Part shown: piece after piece, positions 1-7,560 of the stretch | Position numbering within the stretch: the stretch's first letter is position 1 | How the letters are laid out: every line of letters begins with the position of its first letter | From: Pseudomonas sp. | GTDB taxonomy: Bacteria > Pseudomonadota > Gammaproteobacteria > Pseudomonadales > Pseudomonadaceae | Assembly (NCBI GenBank): GCA_003525045.1 | Contig: DQGF01000284.1 | Coordinates: forward strand, 517 to 15,724 | Reading direction: 5' to 3' | Length of the DNA stretch: 15,208 bases | Made by a program: the position numbers and the translations under genes | The notes under the pieces: generated by a model | Told to the model about the DNA's origin: nothing | Seen by the model: the letters and a program-made list of their open reading frames with translations, nothing else | Databases searched by the model: none

Positions 1-118
1 AGAACAGGGCCGCCAGCCGATAGGCCGCGGCCAGTTTGACACGCACTTCCCATTCTTCCGGGGTGACGCGCTGGCGAACATTTTTCGAGACGCTGGATAA
101 CGGACTGAGGCTGCTCAT
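1..118 (-). CDS. Class II aldolase/adducin family protein (N-terminal fragment)
   Basis: The minus strand reads from an ATG at 118-116 off the left edge, giving about 39 residues that begin MSSLSPLSSVSKNVRQ and continue with RVTPEEWEVRVKLAAAYRLA. The 'TPEEW..R..LAAAYRL' stretch is the usual opening of class II aldolase/adducin proteins, which are metal-dependent cytoplasmic enzymes acting on small sugar or hydroxy-acid substrates. The catalytic metal-binding histidines would lie outside the window, so neither activity nor substrate can be judged. No clear Shine-Dalgarno sequence precedes this ATG; an imperfect hairpin (126-156) lies there instead. The gene runs in the same direction as the LysR gene upstream of it but is separated by about 120 bp of AT-rich DNA. 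The family call rests on a short fragment. Confidence 0.65.
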   Translation of the reverse strand, partial: MSSLSPLSSVSKNVRQRVTPEEWEVRVKLAAAYRLAALF

Positions 119-125
119 GGCAAAA

Positions 126-156
126 CTTGCTGGATGGCCTTAAGGTCCCCAGCAAG
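126..156. other. Imperfect palindrome just upstream of the aldolase-type start
   Basis: CTTGCTGG (126-133) is the exact reverse complement of CCAGCAAG (149-156), and the bases between include the palindrome CCTTAAGG, so nearly the whole 31 bp can fold. It ends 8 bp before the start codon of the minus-strand gene at 118, where the ribosome binding site should be. It could be an operator or a leader hairpin that limits translation. It does not resemble the REP elements elsewhere in the window. Confidence 0.4.
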
Positions 157-169
157 CCTATGGCACGGC

Positions 170-225
170 AAAAAAATAATAAAAAGCACATTTTAATCCA
201 GGCTAATTATCATTTTTTTTATTAT
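170..225 (-). terminator. Possible AT-rich terminator after the LysR gene
   Basis: ATAATAAAAA (176-185) and TTTTTATTAT (216-225) are inverted repeats, and on the minus strand the second arm runs into seven T's. This follows the LysR stop at 241 by 15 bp. The stem is purely A-T and the loop is 30 bases, so it is a weak terminator candidate; the same AT-rich stretch could hold the promoter of the aldolase-type gene. Confidence 0.3.
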
Positions 226-240
226 ATGGCAGCCCGCTCA

Positions 241-1146
241 TCACGCCGCACTCTTGATCTTCTGCAGCGATCCGGCGACCAGTTTGCCAAAAGCGTCGAC
301 CGGCCCTTGCAGGTTGCCAAGGAAATGCGGATAGATCAGCCACAGGTCCATCACCGGTTTGAAATCCTTGAGCGGCATGACCGCCAGCTGATCGAAATGC
401 GCGCTGCGCTCGAGCAACGGGCGCGGTACCAAGCCCAGCCCCAGACCGTCGGCAACCAGGCCCAATTGCAATTCGGTGCCAAAGGTTTCCAGGTTGACCC
501 GCAGGGCCAGGCCCTGGTCCGACAGGGTGCGTTGCAAGCCGGCGCGGAAACCGCAGCCATCGGGGTTGAGAATCCAGCCACTCTGGTAGACGTCAGCGAG
601 TTTGCAGGGACGCTTGGGCAATTGAGCCTTGGCGCACACCACCACCAGCTCCATCTTGCCGATCGACTCGCCGACAATGTTGTCCGGGAAAATCTTGCCC
701 GCCGGGAACAGCGCCGCGGCCGCATCCAGCTCCCCGCGCTCGATCTTGCCCACCAGTTGACTACCCCAGCCCGTGACCACCTGGGCCCGCAAGTCGGGGT
801 ATTCGATGCGCAGATGCTTGAGTGCGTCGAGCAGCACCACATCCCCGATGGTTTGCGGAACGCCCAGGCGCAACAGCCCGGTGGGCGGCGCATCGGTGGC
901 CACCAGTTCGCGCAGCGCATCCATTTCCCGCAGGATCAAGCGGCACTGCTCATATACCCGGGTGCCGATCAGCGTGGGCTTGAGTGGCTTGGTGTTGCGG
1001 TCGAACAGCTCCACGCCCAACGCCTGCTCAAAGTTCTGCACGCGCCGCGTGATGGCCGGCTGGGTCAGTTGCAACGACTCGGCGGCATGGCTGATGGACT
1101 GGCAGCGAATCACTTCGACAAAGGCGTCGATATCATCAATTTTCAT
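241..1146 (-). CDS. LysR-family transcriptional regulator
   Basis: This is a LysR-type DNA-binding regulator of 301 residues, the usual family length, when started at ATG 1146 (MKIDDIDAFVEVIR). A start at 1221 is possible but adds 25 residues in front of the standard N-terminus. The winged helix-turn-helix lies at about residues 18-38 (SISHAAESLQLTQPAITRRV), followed by the linker helix and the typical 'GVELFDR' segment. The remainder is the periplasmic-binding-protein-like effector domain. The gene is divergent from the thiol dioxygenase/rhodanese operon, the classic arrangement for a LysR protein controlling its neighbour, and the shared spacer holds two dyads that could be its operators. 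I recall the P. aeruginosa homologues of this trio as PA2601-PA2603. The inferred role is control of thiol or organosulfur catabolism; the effector is unknown. Confidence 0.92.
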   Translation of the reverse strand: MKIDDIDAFVEVIRCQSISHAAESLQLTQPAITRRVQNFEQALGVELFDRNTKPLKPTLIGTRVYEQCRLILREMDALRELVATDAPPTGLLRLGVPQTIGDVVLLDALKHLRIEYPDLRAQVVTGWGSQLVGKIERGELDAAAALFPAGKIFPDNIVGESIGKMELVVVCAKAQLPKRPCKLADVYQSGWILNPDGCGFRAGLQRTLSDQGLALRVNLETFGTELQLGLVADGLGLGLVPRPLLERSAHFDQLAVMPLKDFKPVMDLWLIYPHFLGNLQGPVDAFGKLVAGSLQKIKSAA

Positions 1147-1207
1147 TTGGCCCGCACATAGAGAACAGTCAATAAGATGTCTGAAAAGCATAGTTCTATT
1201 GTTGGAA

Positions 1208-1232
1208 TCTGGATAGTCCACCGTAATCCAGA
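1208..1232. promoter_or_regulatory. Candidate LysR operator (T-N11-A dyad)
   Basis: TCTGGAT (1208-1214) and ATCCAGA (1226-1232) are perfect 7-bp inverted repeats separated by exactly 11 bases, so the inner T and A form the T-N11-A box that LysR-type regulators recognise. It lies between the divergent LysR and thiol dioxygenase genes, 62 bp upstream of the preferred LysR start. Binding is inferred. Confidence 0.5.
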
Positions 1233-1242
1233 GCCCCGCTCA

Positions 1243-1259
1243 ATAGCGTCTTACGCTAT
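1243..1259. promoter_or_regulatory. Second palindrome in the divergent promoter region
   Basis: ATAGCGT (1243-1249) and ACGCTAT (1253-1259) are perfect 7-bp inverted repeats around CTT. It lies 10 bp from the T-N11-A dyad, so the two could be recognition and activation sites of one regulator. An AT-rich stretch (about 1270-1345) follows and probably holds the promoter for the dioxygenase, with TATAAC near 1287 as a possible -10. Confidence 0.4.
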
Positions 1260-1377
1260 GAAGACGGGCTGTTAATTCCTTTCAGCTATAACCTAATCAT
1301 TAAACAATCGCATATTAATCTAAAACATTATGCTTAAATCAAAAGGTCAACTTTCAGAACGAACAATGGAAATCGCC

Positions 1378-1986
1378 ATGACCCAGGCCCGACACCCGGA
1401 GAGACTCAGAGCATTCATAGGCGCCCTGGCGGAATTGATCGACGGCAATCCCCGCGAGGGCGATCTGTTGCACCGCGGCGGCAAGCTGCTCGCCCAACTG
1501 GTCAGCCATGACGACTGGTTGCCAGAAGATTTCGCCCGGCCAGACCCGGAGCGCTATCAACAGTACCTGCTGCATGCCGATTCACGGCAGCGTTTCAGTA
1601 TCGTCAGTTTTGTCTGGGGCCCGGGGCAACGTACGCCGATCCATGATCATCGGGTCTGGGGCCTGATCGGCATGTTGCGCGGCGCGGAGTACTCGCAAGG
1701 GTTCGCACGCAACCCAGACGGCAGCCTGGTGCCCGAGGGCAGGCGGATACAGCTGGCGCCGGGTCAGGTCGAGGCCGTGTCGCCGAAGATTGGCGACATT
1801 CATCAAGTCAGCAATGCCTTTGATGATCAGGTTTCCATCAGCATTCATGTCTATGGCGCCAACATCGGCGCCGTGCGCCGCGCGGTGTATCAGCCCGATG
1901 GCAGCGAGAAATTGTTTATCTCCGGTTATTCCAACGCCTTTCTCCCCAATATCTGGGATTTGTCCAAAGAGAGCCAAGCCCTATGA
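1378..1986 (+). CDS. 3-mercaptopropionate/cysteine-type thiol dioxygenase
   Basis: This is a cupin-fold non-haem iron enzyme that adds O2 to a thiol to give a sulfinate. The iron is held by three histidines: with the preferred start they are His89 and His91 in HDHRVWGLIG, and His142 in GDIHQVSNAF. The Ser155-His157-Tyr159 triad (SISIHVYG), Gln62 and Arg168 are present at the same spacing as I recall for the P. aeruginosa 3-mercaptopropionate dioxygenase (PA2602), which prefers 3-mercaptopropionate to cysteine. Substrate preference here is inferred from that likeness. In-frame ATGs at 1330 and 1366 are possible, but 1378 gives 202 residues, matches the residue numbering of the homologue and has GGAA 6 bp upstream. 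Its stop overlaps the rhodanese start by 4 bp, so the two are probably translated together. Control by the divergent LysR protein is likely. Confidence 0.88.
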   Translation: MTQARHPERLRAFIGALAELIDGNPREGDLLHRGGKLLAQLVSHDDWLPEDFARPDPERYQQYLLHADSRQRFSIVSFVWGPGQRTPIHDHRVWGLIGMLRGAEYSQGFARNPDGSLVPEGRRIQLAPGQVEAVSPKIGDIHQVSNAFDDQVSISIHVYGANIGAVRRAVYQPDGSEKLFISGYSNAFLPNIWDLSKESQAL

Positions 1987-3566
1987 GCATTGCACCTACC
2001 CGCTCCTTCGCCGAGATTCGCCAGGCACTGCTGAACCGTGAAGAACTGGCATTGGTGGATGTGCGCGAAGAAGCGCCCTTCGCTGAAACGCATCCGCTGT
2101 TCGCCGCCAACATTCCACTGTCCAAGCTTGAGCTTGAGGTGTACGCGCGGATTCCCCGGCGCGATACCCAGGTGACCGTGTACGACAATGGTGAAGGCCT
2201 GGCGAGCATCGCCGCACAGCGCTTGCAGGAGCTTGGCTACGTTAATGTCAGCCTGTTGGAAGGTGGCCTCGACGGTTGGCGTCGCGCCGGTGGCGAGCTG
2301 TTCATTGACGTCAATGTGCCGAGCAAGGCTTTTGGCGAACTGGTCGAAAGCCAGCGCCACACACCGTCCCTGGCGGCGGAAGAGGTTCAGGCGCTGCTCG
2401 ACAGCGAGGCCGACGTGGTGGTGCTCGATGCCCGGCGTTTCGACGAATACCAGACCATGAGCATTCCCACCGGCATCAGCGTACCGGGAGCGGAACTGGT
2501 GTTGCGCGCCCGGGAGTTGGCACCGGACCCGGCGACGCGAATCATCGTCAACTGTGCCGGGCGCACACGCAGCATCATCGGCACACAGTCCCTGATCAAC
2601 TCCGGTATCGCCAACCCGGTGTCAGCTTTGCGCAACGGCACCATCGGCTGGACCCTGGCCGGTCAGACATTGCAGCACGGCCAGTCGCGCCGCTTCGCCC
2701 CGACCAGCGAAGAACATCGACAAATCGCGGCCAGCGATGCCCGCCGCGTCGCCGATATAGCCCTGGTAGGCCGCGCGACCTTGGCTGACCTGCAACGCTG
2801 GCAACAGGAGCCGACTCGCAGCACTTACCTGTTCGATGTGCGGACGCCGGAAGAATTCGAAGCCGGCCACCTGCCCTCGGCCCGCTCGACACCGGGCGGC
2901 CAATTGGTGCAGGAAACCGACCACTTCGCCAGTGTGCGCGGCGCGCGCCTGGTGCTGGTCGACGACGATGGCGTACGCGCCAACATGTCGGCGTCCTGGC
3001 TCGCGCAACTGGGCTGGGAAGTGCATGTGCTGGATGACCTGCAGCCGGCGCACTTCAGCGAAAAAGGTGCCTGGCAGGCCCCGGTCCCCGCACCACGGCA
3101 GGCCGAGGAAATCAGCCCCGAGACCCTGGCCGGTTGGCTGACCCATGGCGACACCGCCGTGCTGGATTTCACCAGCAGCGCCAACTACGTCAAACGCCAT
3201 ATCCCTGGCGCCTGGTGGGTCCTGCGTGGGCAACTGCGTGAAGCCCTGGCGAAGGTGCCGACGGCGCAACGCTACGTGCTGACCTGCGGCAGTAGCCAAC
3301 TGGCACGCCTGGCGGTCGCCGAGGTCGAGGCGCTGACCGGCCAAGCGGTGTTTCTGCTGCGTGGCGGCACCGCCAGCTGGATCGCTGAACAACGGCCACT
3401 GGAGGAAGGCGAGACTCACTTGGCCTCGCCGCGCATCGACCGTTATCGCCGCCCTTATGAAGGCACCGATAACCCGCGCGAAGCCATGCAGGCCTATCTG
3501 GACTGGGAGTTCGGGCTGGTGGACCAGCTGGCCCGGGACGGCACCCATGGCTTTTTCGTAATTTAG
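1983..3566 (+). CDS. Four-domain rhodanese (thiosulfate sulfurtransferase-like)
   Basis: This is a 527-residue cytoplasmic sulfurtransferase built from four rhodanese-like domains at about residues 5-110, 125-235, 260-365 and 375-470, then a short tail. Rhodaneses carry sulfane sulfur on a cysteine. Domain 2 has its active-site loop with Cys191 (VNCAGRTRS) and domain 4 has Cys435 (LTCGSSQLA). In domain 1 the matching position is Asp68 (VYDNGEG) and in domain 3 Asp327 (VDDDGVR), so these two look catalytically dead and probably structural. Cys191 and Cys435 are the only cysteines in the protein. The start ATG overlaps the dioxygenase stop (ATGA), so the enzymes act in one pathway: the dioxygenase makes a sulfinate that can release sulfite, and the rhodanese could join sulfite with sulfane sulfur or route persulfides. 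The exact donor and acceptor are unknown. Confidence 0.88.
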   Translation: MSIAPTRSFAEIRQALLNREELALVDVREEAPFAETHPLFAANIPLSKLELEVYARIPRRDTQVTVYDNGEGLASIAAQRLQELGYVNVSLLEGGLDGWRRAGGELFIDVNVPSKAFGELVESQRHTPSLAAEEVQALLDSEADVVVLDARRFDEYQTMSIPTGISVPGAELVLRARELAPDPATRIIVNCAGRTRSIIGTQSLINSGIANPVSALRNGTIGWTLAGQTLQHGQSRRFAPTSEEHRQIAASDARRVADIALVGRATLADLQRWQQEPTRSTYLFDVRTPEEFEAGHLPSARSTPGGQLVQETDHFASVRGARLVLVDDDGVRANMSASWLAQLGWEVHVLDDLQPAHFSEKGAWQAPVPAPRQAEEISPETLAGWLTHGDTAVLDFTSSANYVKRHIPGAWWVLRGQLREALAKVPTAQRYVLTCGSSQLARLAVAEVEALTGQAVFLLRGGTASWIAEQRPLEEGETHLASPRIDRYRRPYEGTDNPREAMQAYLDWEFGLVDQLARDGTHGFFVI

Positions 3567-3574
3567 TAATCCGC

Positions 3575-3603
3575 GCCCCTGTGCCCTGGCGGGTAACAGG
3601 GGC
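3575..3603 (+). terminator. Hairpin after the rhodanese gene
   Basis: GCCCCTGT (3575-3582) pairs perfectly with ACAGGGGC (3596-3603), and the loop can form a further CCC/GGG pairing. It starts 9 bp after the rhodanese stop. There is no T-run after it, so it may only stabilise or attenuate the transcript rather than end it. Confidence 0.4.
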
Positions 3604-3620
3604 TGCTTCTGAAAACATCC

Positions 3621-3640
3621 GACCCCTCTCCAGGCGGAGG
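3621..3640 (+). promoter_or_regulatory. Copy 1 of a shared 20-bp upstream element
   Basis: GACCCCTCTCCAGGCGGAGG lies 29 bp before the TauD-like start. Apart from one missing T it is identical to the element at 7790-7810, which precedes the binding-protein gene. Its core CTCC-AGGC-GGAG can fold as a small hairpin. It may be a regulator binding site or a structured leader shared by the two transcripts. I do not recognise it as a named motif. Confidence 0.5.
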
Positions 3641-3669
3641 CTGAACCCATAACCGAGAGGATTTACATC

Positions 3670-4539
3670 ATGTCCGCTGTCTTGCACGACTCCCCTTCAC
3701 ATACCACCGAAACACTGCAGGTCACCCGTCTGGAACCCACCATCGGCGCGGAAATCGCCGGCATCGATCTGCGCCAGCCGCTGACCTCAGCGCTGCGCGA
3801 TGAACTGCGCGGTTTGCTGCTCGAACATAAAGTTATTTTCTTCCGCGACCAGGCCATCAACACCGAACAGCAGATAGCCTTCGCTCGCGAATTCGGTGAG
3901 CTCTATGTTCATCCCACCACCCAGCAGAACGACCCGACCCAACCTCAAGCGCATCTGATTCAAGCCCAGGACGAACGCAAACTGTACGGCCCGAGGACCA
4001 GCGGCCGTTGGCACACCGATACCAGCTGGCTGTTGCAGCCCACCCTCGGCGCCGTCTTGCGCGCGGTCGACTTACCTCCGGTCGGCGGCGATACCCTGTG
4101 GGCCGACACTGCCGCGGTCTATCGCGCCTTGCCCGACGAGTTGCGCGAAGAAATCGATGAGCTGCATGTGGTGCACGACTTCAAGTCGGCGCTGGACAAG
4201 GTCGGCTACGCCTACCCGATTCTGGCCCACCCGCTGGTGCGCACCCATCCGGAAACCGGCGAGGACGGCCTGTTCATCAACTTCTCGCAAAACCCTTCGG
4301 TGATCGGCTGGACGCCGGAGAAGAGCAAGCAACTGATCAATCGCCTGCTGCTGGAGTTCAACAAACCCGAACACCAGGTGCGCTTCAAGTGGCGGGAAAA
4401 CTCGGTGGCGTTCTGGGACAACCGGTCGACCCTGCACTATCCGGTGTACAACTACGGCGATTACCCGCGCCGCATGGAACGGGTGCTGATCGCTTATGAC
4501 GACATACCCCATCGGGTAAGACGCGCCAACGCGGCCTGA
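3670..4539 (+). CDS. TauD/TfdA-family 2-oxoglutarate-dependent dioxygenase
   Basis: This is a 289-residue Fe(II)/2-oxoglutarate dioxygenase of the taurine/alkyl-sulfate dioxygenase type. Such enzymes hydroxylate the carbon next to a sulfonate or sulfate ester, which releases sulfite or sulfate. The iron ligands are His115 and Asp117 (WHTDTSW) and His256 (NRSTLHY). Arg267 and Arg271 (DYPRRMERV) sit 11 and 15 residues after the last His, exactly as in E. coli TauD, where they bind 2-oxoglutarate and substrate. The start has a good ribosome site (GAGAGG, about 8 bp upstream). The protein has only two Met and no Cys, fitting expression under sulfur limitation. It is monocistronic, following a hairpin and a shared upstream element, with a REPIN after it. 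The substrate could be taurine, another sulfonate or a sulfate ester; other TfdA-type substrates cannot be excluded. Confidence 0.9.
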   Translation: MSAVLHDSPSHTTETLQVTRLEPTIGAEIAGIDLRQPLTSALRDELRGLLLEHKVIFFRDQAINTEQQIAFAREFGELYVHPTTQQNDPTQPQAHLIQAQDERKLYGPRTSGRWHTDTSWLLQPTLGAVLRAVDLPPVGGDTLWADTAAVYRALPDELREEIDELHVVHDFKSALDKVGYAYPILAHPLVRTHPETGEDGLFINFSQNPSVIGWTPEKSKQLINRLLLEFNKPEHQVRFKWRENSVAFWDNRSTLHYPVYNYGDYPRRMERVLIAYDDIPHRVRRANAA

Positions 4540-4594
4540 CCCTCGCGTCACCCTAATACCAGCCTGTTAAGAGATGTATCGAACGGCCAGTGAC

Positions 4595-4687
4595 TGTGGC
4601 GAGGGAGCTTGCTCCCGCTCGGGTGCGCAGCAGCCGTCGCTTTTGGGACGGCTTCGCCGTCCAGCGGGAGCAAGCTCCCTCGCCACA
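4595..4687. repeat. REPIN, TGTGGCGAGGGAGC family
   Basis: Two perfect 25-bp inverted arms (4595-4619 and 4663-4687) flank a 43-bp centre that itself contains GGACGG/CCGTCC. This is the paired-REP (REPIN) structure common between genes of fluorescens-group pseudomonads. It sits between the TauD-like and TonB-receptor genes and may stabilise or end the upstream transcript. Confidence 0.85.
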
Positions 4688-4738
4688 GGTTCAGTATCAC
4701 GCTTAACAGGTTGGCGTTCCTGGCAACCCCTGCTATTC

Positions 4739-4762
4739 GCGAACCCTCGCGAAGGGGTTCGC
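4739..4762 (+). other. Hairpin in the leader of the TonB-receptor gene
   Basis: GCGAACCC (4739-4746) pairs perfectly with GGGTTCGC (4755-4762) around an 8-base loop. It ends 31 bp before the receptor start and 18 bp before the AGGAAA ribosome site. It could be a leader stem-loop, an operator or a remnant of another palindromic repeat. Confidence 0.4.
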
Positions 4763-4793
4763 CTGTGCGTGCAATCTTCCAGGAAATCGCGTC

Positions 4794-7268
4794 ATGAGCT
4801 CATTCAGCAGCCGCAAGAAATTCGATTATTACGCCGCCGCCACCCTTAGCCTGCTGGCCGCGAGCATCCAGGCTCATGCAGAGACCGCCGAGCCGGACAA
4901 GACCCTGAGCACAGTGGTGGTGACCGGCAACCGCGGCAGCCAGCCACGCACCATCACCGACAGCCCCTCGCCGATCGATGTGATCAGCGCCGAGCAATTG
5001 CAAGCCAGCGGCAAGGTCGGCCTCAAGGAACTGCTTGCGCGCCTGCTGCCCTCCTTCAACCTGCCGGCGATCAATGGCGGCGGCACCTCCTGGTCGGTGC
5101 GCGGGGTGACCATGCGTGGCCTGTCCGGGGATCAGGTGCTGGTGCTGGTCAACGGCAAGCGGCGGCACAACACGGCGCTGATCAACAACCTGGCCCGTAT
5201 CGGCACGGCGGCGGTTCCGGTCAACCTCGACCTGATTCCGGTCTCGGCGATCGATCACATCGAGGTGCTGCGAGACGGCGCCTCCGCACAATATGGTTCG
5301 GATGCCATCGCCGGGGTGATCAACATCATCCTCAAGGAAAACGACAGCGGCGGCAGCGCCGAAACCTCGTTCGGACGCTACGGCAGTGGCGACGGCGACA
5401 CCGTGCACCAGACGATCAACTACGGCCTGGCGTTGCCCAACGACGGCTTCGCCAACCTGGCGCTGGACAGCAAGGAACAGGAACCCTTTGACCGCACTGG
5501 CAGTGCCACGGGCAACCTTTACTCGTTGCCCGGCTTCCCCGACAGCCGCGACCAGACCGTCAATCGTCACGGTTGGAACCCCAGTTACGGGCTGGGCCGG
5601 GAAAAGGTCACCAACGCCAGCTACAACCTCGAACTGCCGATCCAGGATGATCTGACGTTCTATTCCTTTTCCACCGCCAGCTACATGGAAACCACCAAAG
5701 TCACGGGCAACTATCGGCCCAACGATATTTATTCCCTGGCCGGCGATCCGAACACCCCCTACCCCGATGGCGTCCACGCCCAGCGGCGTAATCGCACCAT
5801 CGATTTTCAGGTCGCGGGGGGATTCAAAGGCGAGGTCGGCGGCTGGAACTATGACGCCAGTTCGACCTGGGGCGAGGACGACTCGACGCTCAATGCCAGC
5901 AATACCCTCAACCCATCGTGGGGACCGACCAGCCCCACCTCGTTCCACCTGGCCTCGCAGATTTTCGATCAGTGGACCAACAACCTCGACTTCAGTCGCG
6001 GCTTCGACATTGGCCTGAAAAACCCGCTGCAAACCGCCTTCGGCTTCGAGTACCGCTGGGAGAAATACCAGATCGAACCCGGCGACTTCGCCTCCTATAC
6101 CCCCGGTAACTACGTCATCCCCAGCGGGCCGTTTGCCGGCAGGACACCGCTGCCCGGCCTCGCCTCCTATAACGGCACCAGCCCCGCCGATGCCGGGGAA
6201 ATCAGTCGCAGCAACGTCGCCAGCTATGTCGATCTGGGCCTGGATGTGACGGATAAATGGTATGTCGGCGTGGCGGCTCGCTACGAGCGCTACACCCAGG
6301 ACATCGGCAGCACCTGGAGCGGCAAGTTTTCCACCCGCTACAAAATCACCGACGCCTTCGCCCTGCGCGGCACGATCAATAACGGCTTTCGCGCACCGTC
6401 CCTGGCGCAAACCATTTATGCCTCCTCGACCTTCACCTCCGGTGGCGTGGTCAACGGCCAGCAGGTCTCGGTACCGGTCAAGGTCCTGCCGGTGGACACC
6501 ACCGAGGCCCAGGCCCTGGGCGCGGAAAAGCTCAAGCCTGAAAAGTCCTTGAACTACAGCTTCGGTTTCAGCTACGAGCCCACGCAAAACTATCGCCTGA
6601 CCACCGACCTGTATCAGATCGGCATCCGCGACCGCATCGTCTCCACCAGCCTGCTGGGCGGCCCGGAGGTCTCGCAAATCCTCGTCGCCAACGGCTTGTC
6701 CCCCGGCCTGTTTGCCCAGTACTACACCAACGCGGTCGACACCCGCACCCGCGGCATCGACATCGTCAACGAGTACCGCCAGCAGCTGGACGAGTATGGG
6801 CAGATCCGCTGGAGCGCGGCCTATAACTGGAACCAGACCAAGATCGAGAAACTCCAGGACAACCCGGCACAACTCAGCAGCCTGGGTTCGGGCTACCAGC
6901 TGTTCGACCGACGCCTGCAAAAGGACCTGACCGTCGCCACGCCGCAATCGAAACTGATCCTGGCGGCGAACTGGAAAGTCACCGACTACAACCTGAACCT
7001 GGCCGTCACCCGCTTCGGCAGTTACATCGAGGGCGACAACAACCCGGTGAACGACCGCAAATTCAGCGCCAAGTGGATTACCGACCTGGACGTGGCCTAC
7101 GACCTGAGCAAACACCTGACGGTGGCGCTGGGGGCCAACAATCTGTTCAACGTGTACCCGGACAAGAACGGCATACAGGATTGGGCCGGTGGCTACAAAT
7201 ACGGCCAGTTCTCGCCGTTCGGTTTTGGTGGGGCCTATTACTACACGCGGCTGGCATACAACTTCTAA
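4794..7268 (+). CDS. TonB-dependent outer-membrane receptor
   Basis: This 824-residue precursor encodes an outer-membrane active transporter powered by TonB-ExbB-ExbD. Residues 1-29 form a signal peptide ending AHA, cut before Glu30. A TonB-box-like STVVVTG follows at 39-45, then the plug domain (about 55-181) with the typical VLVNGKRRHNTALIN and IEVLRDGASAQYGSDAIAG segments. The rest is a 22-strand-type barrel ending in aromatic Phe824 (YTRLAYNF), the assembly signal for outer-membrane proteins. AGGAAA at 4781-4786 supports the start. The mature protein has no Cys and only Met107 plus one further Met, remarkably low for this size. Flanked by a TauD-like enzyme and a sulfonate-type binding protein, it more likely imports an organosulfur compound such as a sulfonate or sulfate ester than an iron chelate, but iron-siderophore transport cannot be ruled out from sequence. 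Confidence 0.93.
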   Translation: MSSFSSRKKFDYYAAATLSLLAASIQAHAETAEPDKTLSTVVVTGNRGSQPRTITDSPSPIDVISAEQLQASGKVGLKELLARLLPSFNLPAINGGGTSWSVRGVTMRGLSGDQVLVLVNGKRRHNTALINNLARIGTAAVPVNLDLIPVSAIDHIEVLRDGASAQYGSDAIAGVINIILKENDSGGSAETSFGRYGSGDGDTVHQTINYGLALPNDGFANLALDSKEQEPFDRTGSATGNLYSLPGFPDSRDQTVNRHGWNPSYGLGREKVTNASYNLELPIQDDLTFYSFSTASYMETTKVTGNYRPNDIYSLAGDPNTPYPDGVHAQRRNRTIDFQVAGGFKGEVGGWNYDASSTWGEDDSTLNASNTLNPSWGPTSPTSFHLASQIFDQWTNNLDFSRGFDIGLKNPLQTAFGFEYRWEKYQIEPGDFASYTPGNYVIPSGPFAGRTPLPGLASYNGTSPADAGEISRSNVASYVDLGLDVTDKWYVGVAARYERYTQDIGSTWSGKFSTRYKITDAFALRGTINNGFRAPSLAQTIYASSTFTSGGVVNGQQVSVPVKVLPVDTTEAQALGAEKLKPEKSLNYSFGFSYEPTQNYRLTTDLYQIGIRDRIVSTSLLGGPEVSQILVANGLSPGLFAQYYTNAVDTRTRGIDIVNEYRQQLDEYGQIRWSAAYNWNQTKIEKLQDNPAQLSSLGSGYQLFDRRLQKDLTVATPQSKLILAANWKVTDYNLNLAVTRFGSYIEGDNNPVNDRKFSAKWITDLDVAYDLSKHLTVALGANNLFNVYPDKNGIQDWAGGYKYGQFSPFGFGGAYYYTRLAYNF

Positions 7269-7309
7269 CCGTATAGGACACTGCCTCGGACAACCATAAA
7301 CCGCAGATC

Positions 7310-7462
7310 TGTAGGAGCGAGGCTTGCCCGCGAAGCAGACTTTGCGGTTTTTCAGGCATGGCGCGTCATCGTTCTTCGCGGGCCTGCTCACGAAAGCGGT
7401 TTCACATTCACCATTGATGGTGGCTGACACGCCGCCTTCGCGAGCAAGCTCGCTCCTACAAG
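7310..7462. repeat. REP cluster, TGTAGGAGCGAG/TGTGGGAGCGAG family
   Basis: A forward REP (about 7310-7336) and an inverted REP (about 7420-7462, CTTCGCGAGCAAGCTCGCTC) enclose a further inverted, diverged copy near 7375-7396. These palindromes fill the gap after the TonB-receptor stop. Short reading frames crossing this region are artefacts of the repeats. Confidence 0.75.
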
Positions 7463-7494
7463 GGATCTGCGTCGTTGACGGGGTCGGAACATAT

Positions 7495-7537
7495 TGGCTG
7501 ACACGACGCCTTCGCGAGCAGGCTCGCTCCCACAGGT
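7495..7537. repeat. REP, direct repeat of the 7420-7462 copy
   Basis: This copy repeats the 7420-7462 unit in the same orientation with few changes: both begin GGCTGACAC and contain GCCTTCGCGAGCA followed by GCTCGCTCC. The spacing of 75 bp suggests a local duplication of one REP unit with its flank. Confidence 0.7.
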
Positions 7538-7560
7538 TCTGCGCTGGCGCTGCCGTTTTC

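Noticed and set aside
4574..4849. Short frames (62-91 codons) running through the REPIN into the TonB-receptor start
   Set aside because: They consist mainly of REPIN palindrome and overlap the receptor's signal peptide in another frame.
4800..7430. An 876-codon open frame on the minus strand covering the whole TonB-receptor gene
   Set aside because: It is antisense to a clear receptor with signal peptide, plug and barrel. Its translation is low-complexity (rich in G, V, Q, R and A) with no domain, as expected for a stop-poor mirror frame of GC-rich DNA.
7310..7537. Repeated units with roughly regular spacing that could suggest a CRISPR array
   Set aside because: The units are palindromic REPs in both orientations with unequal spacers, and no cas genes are present.
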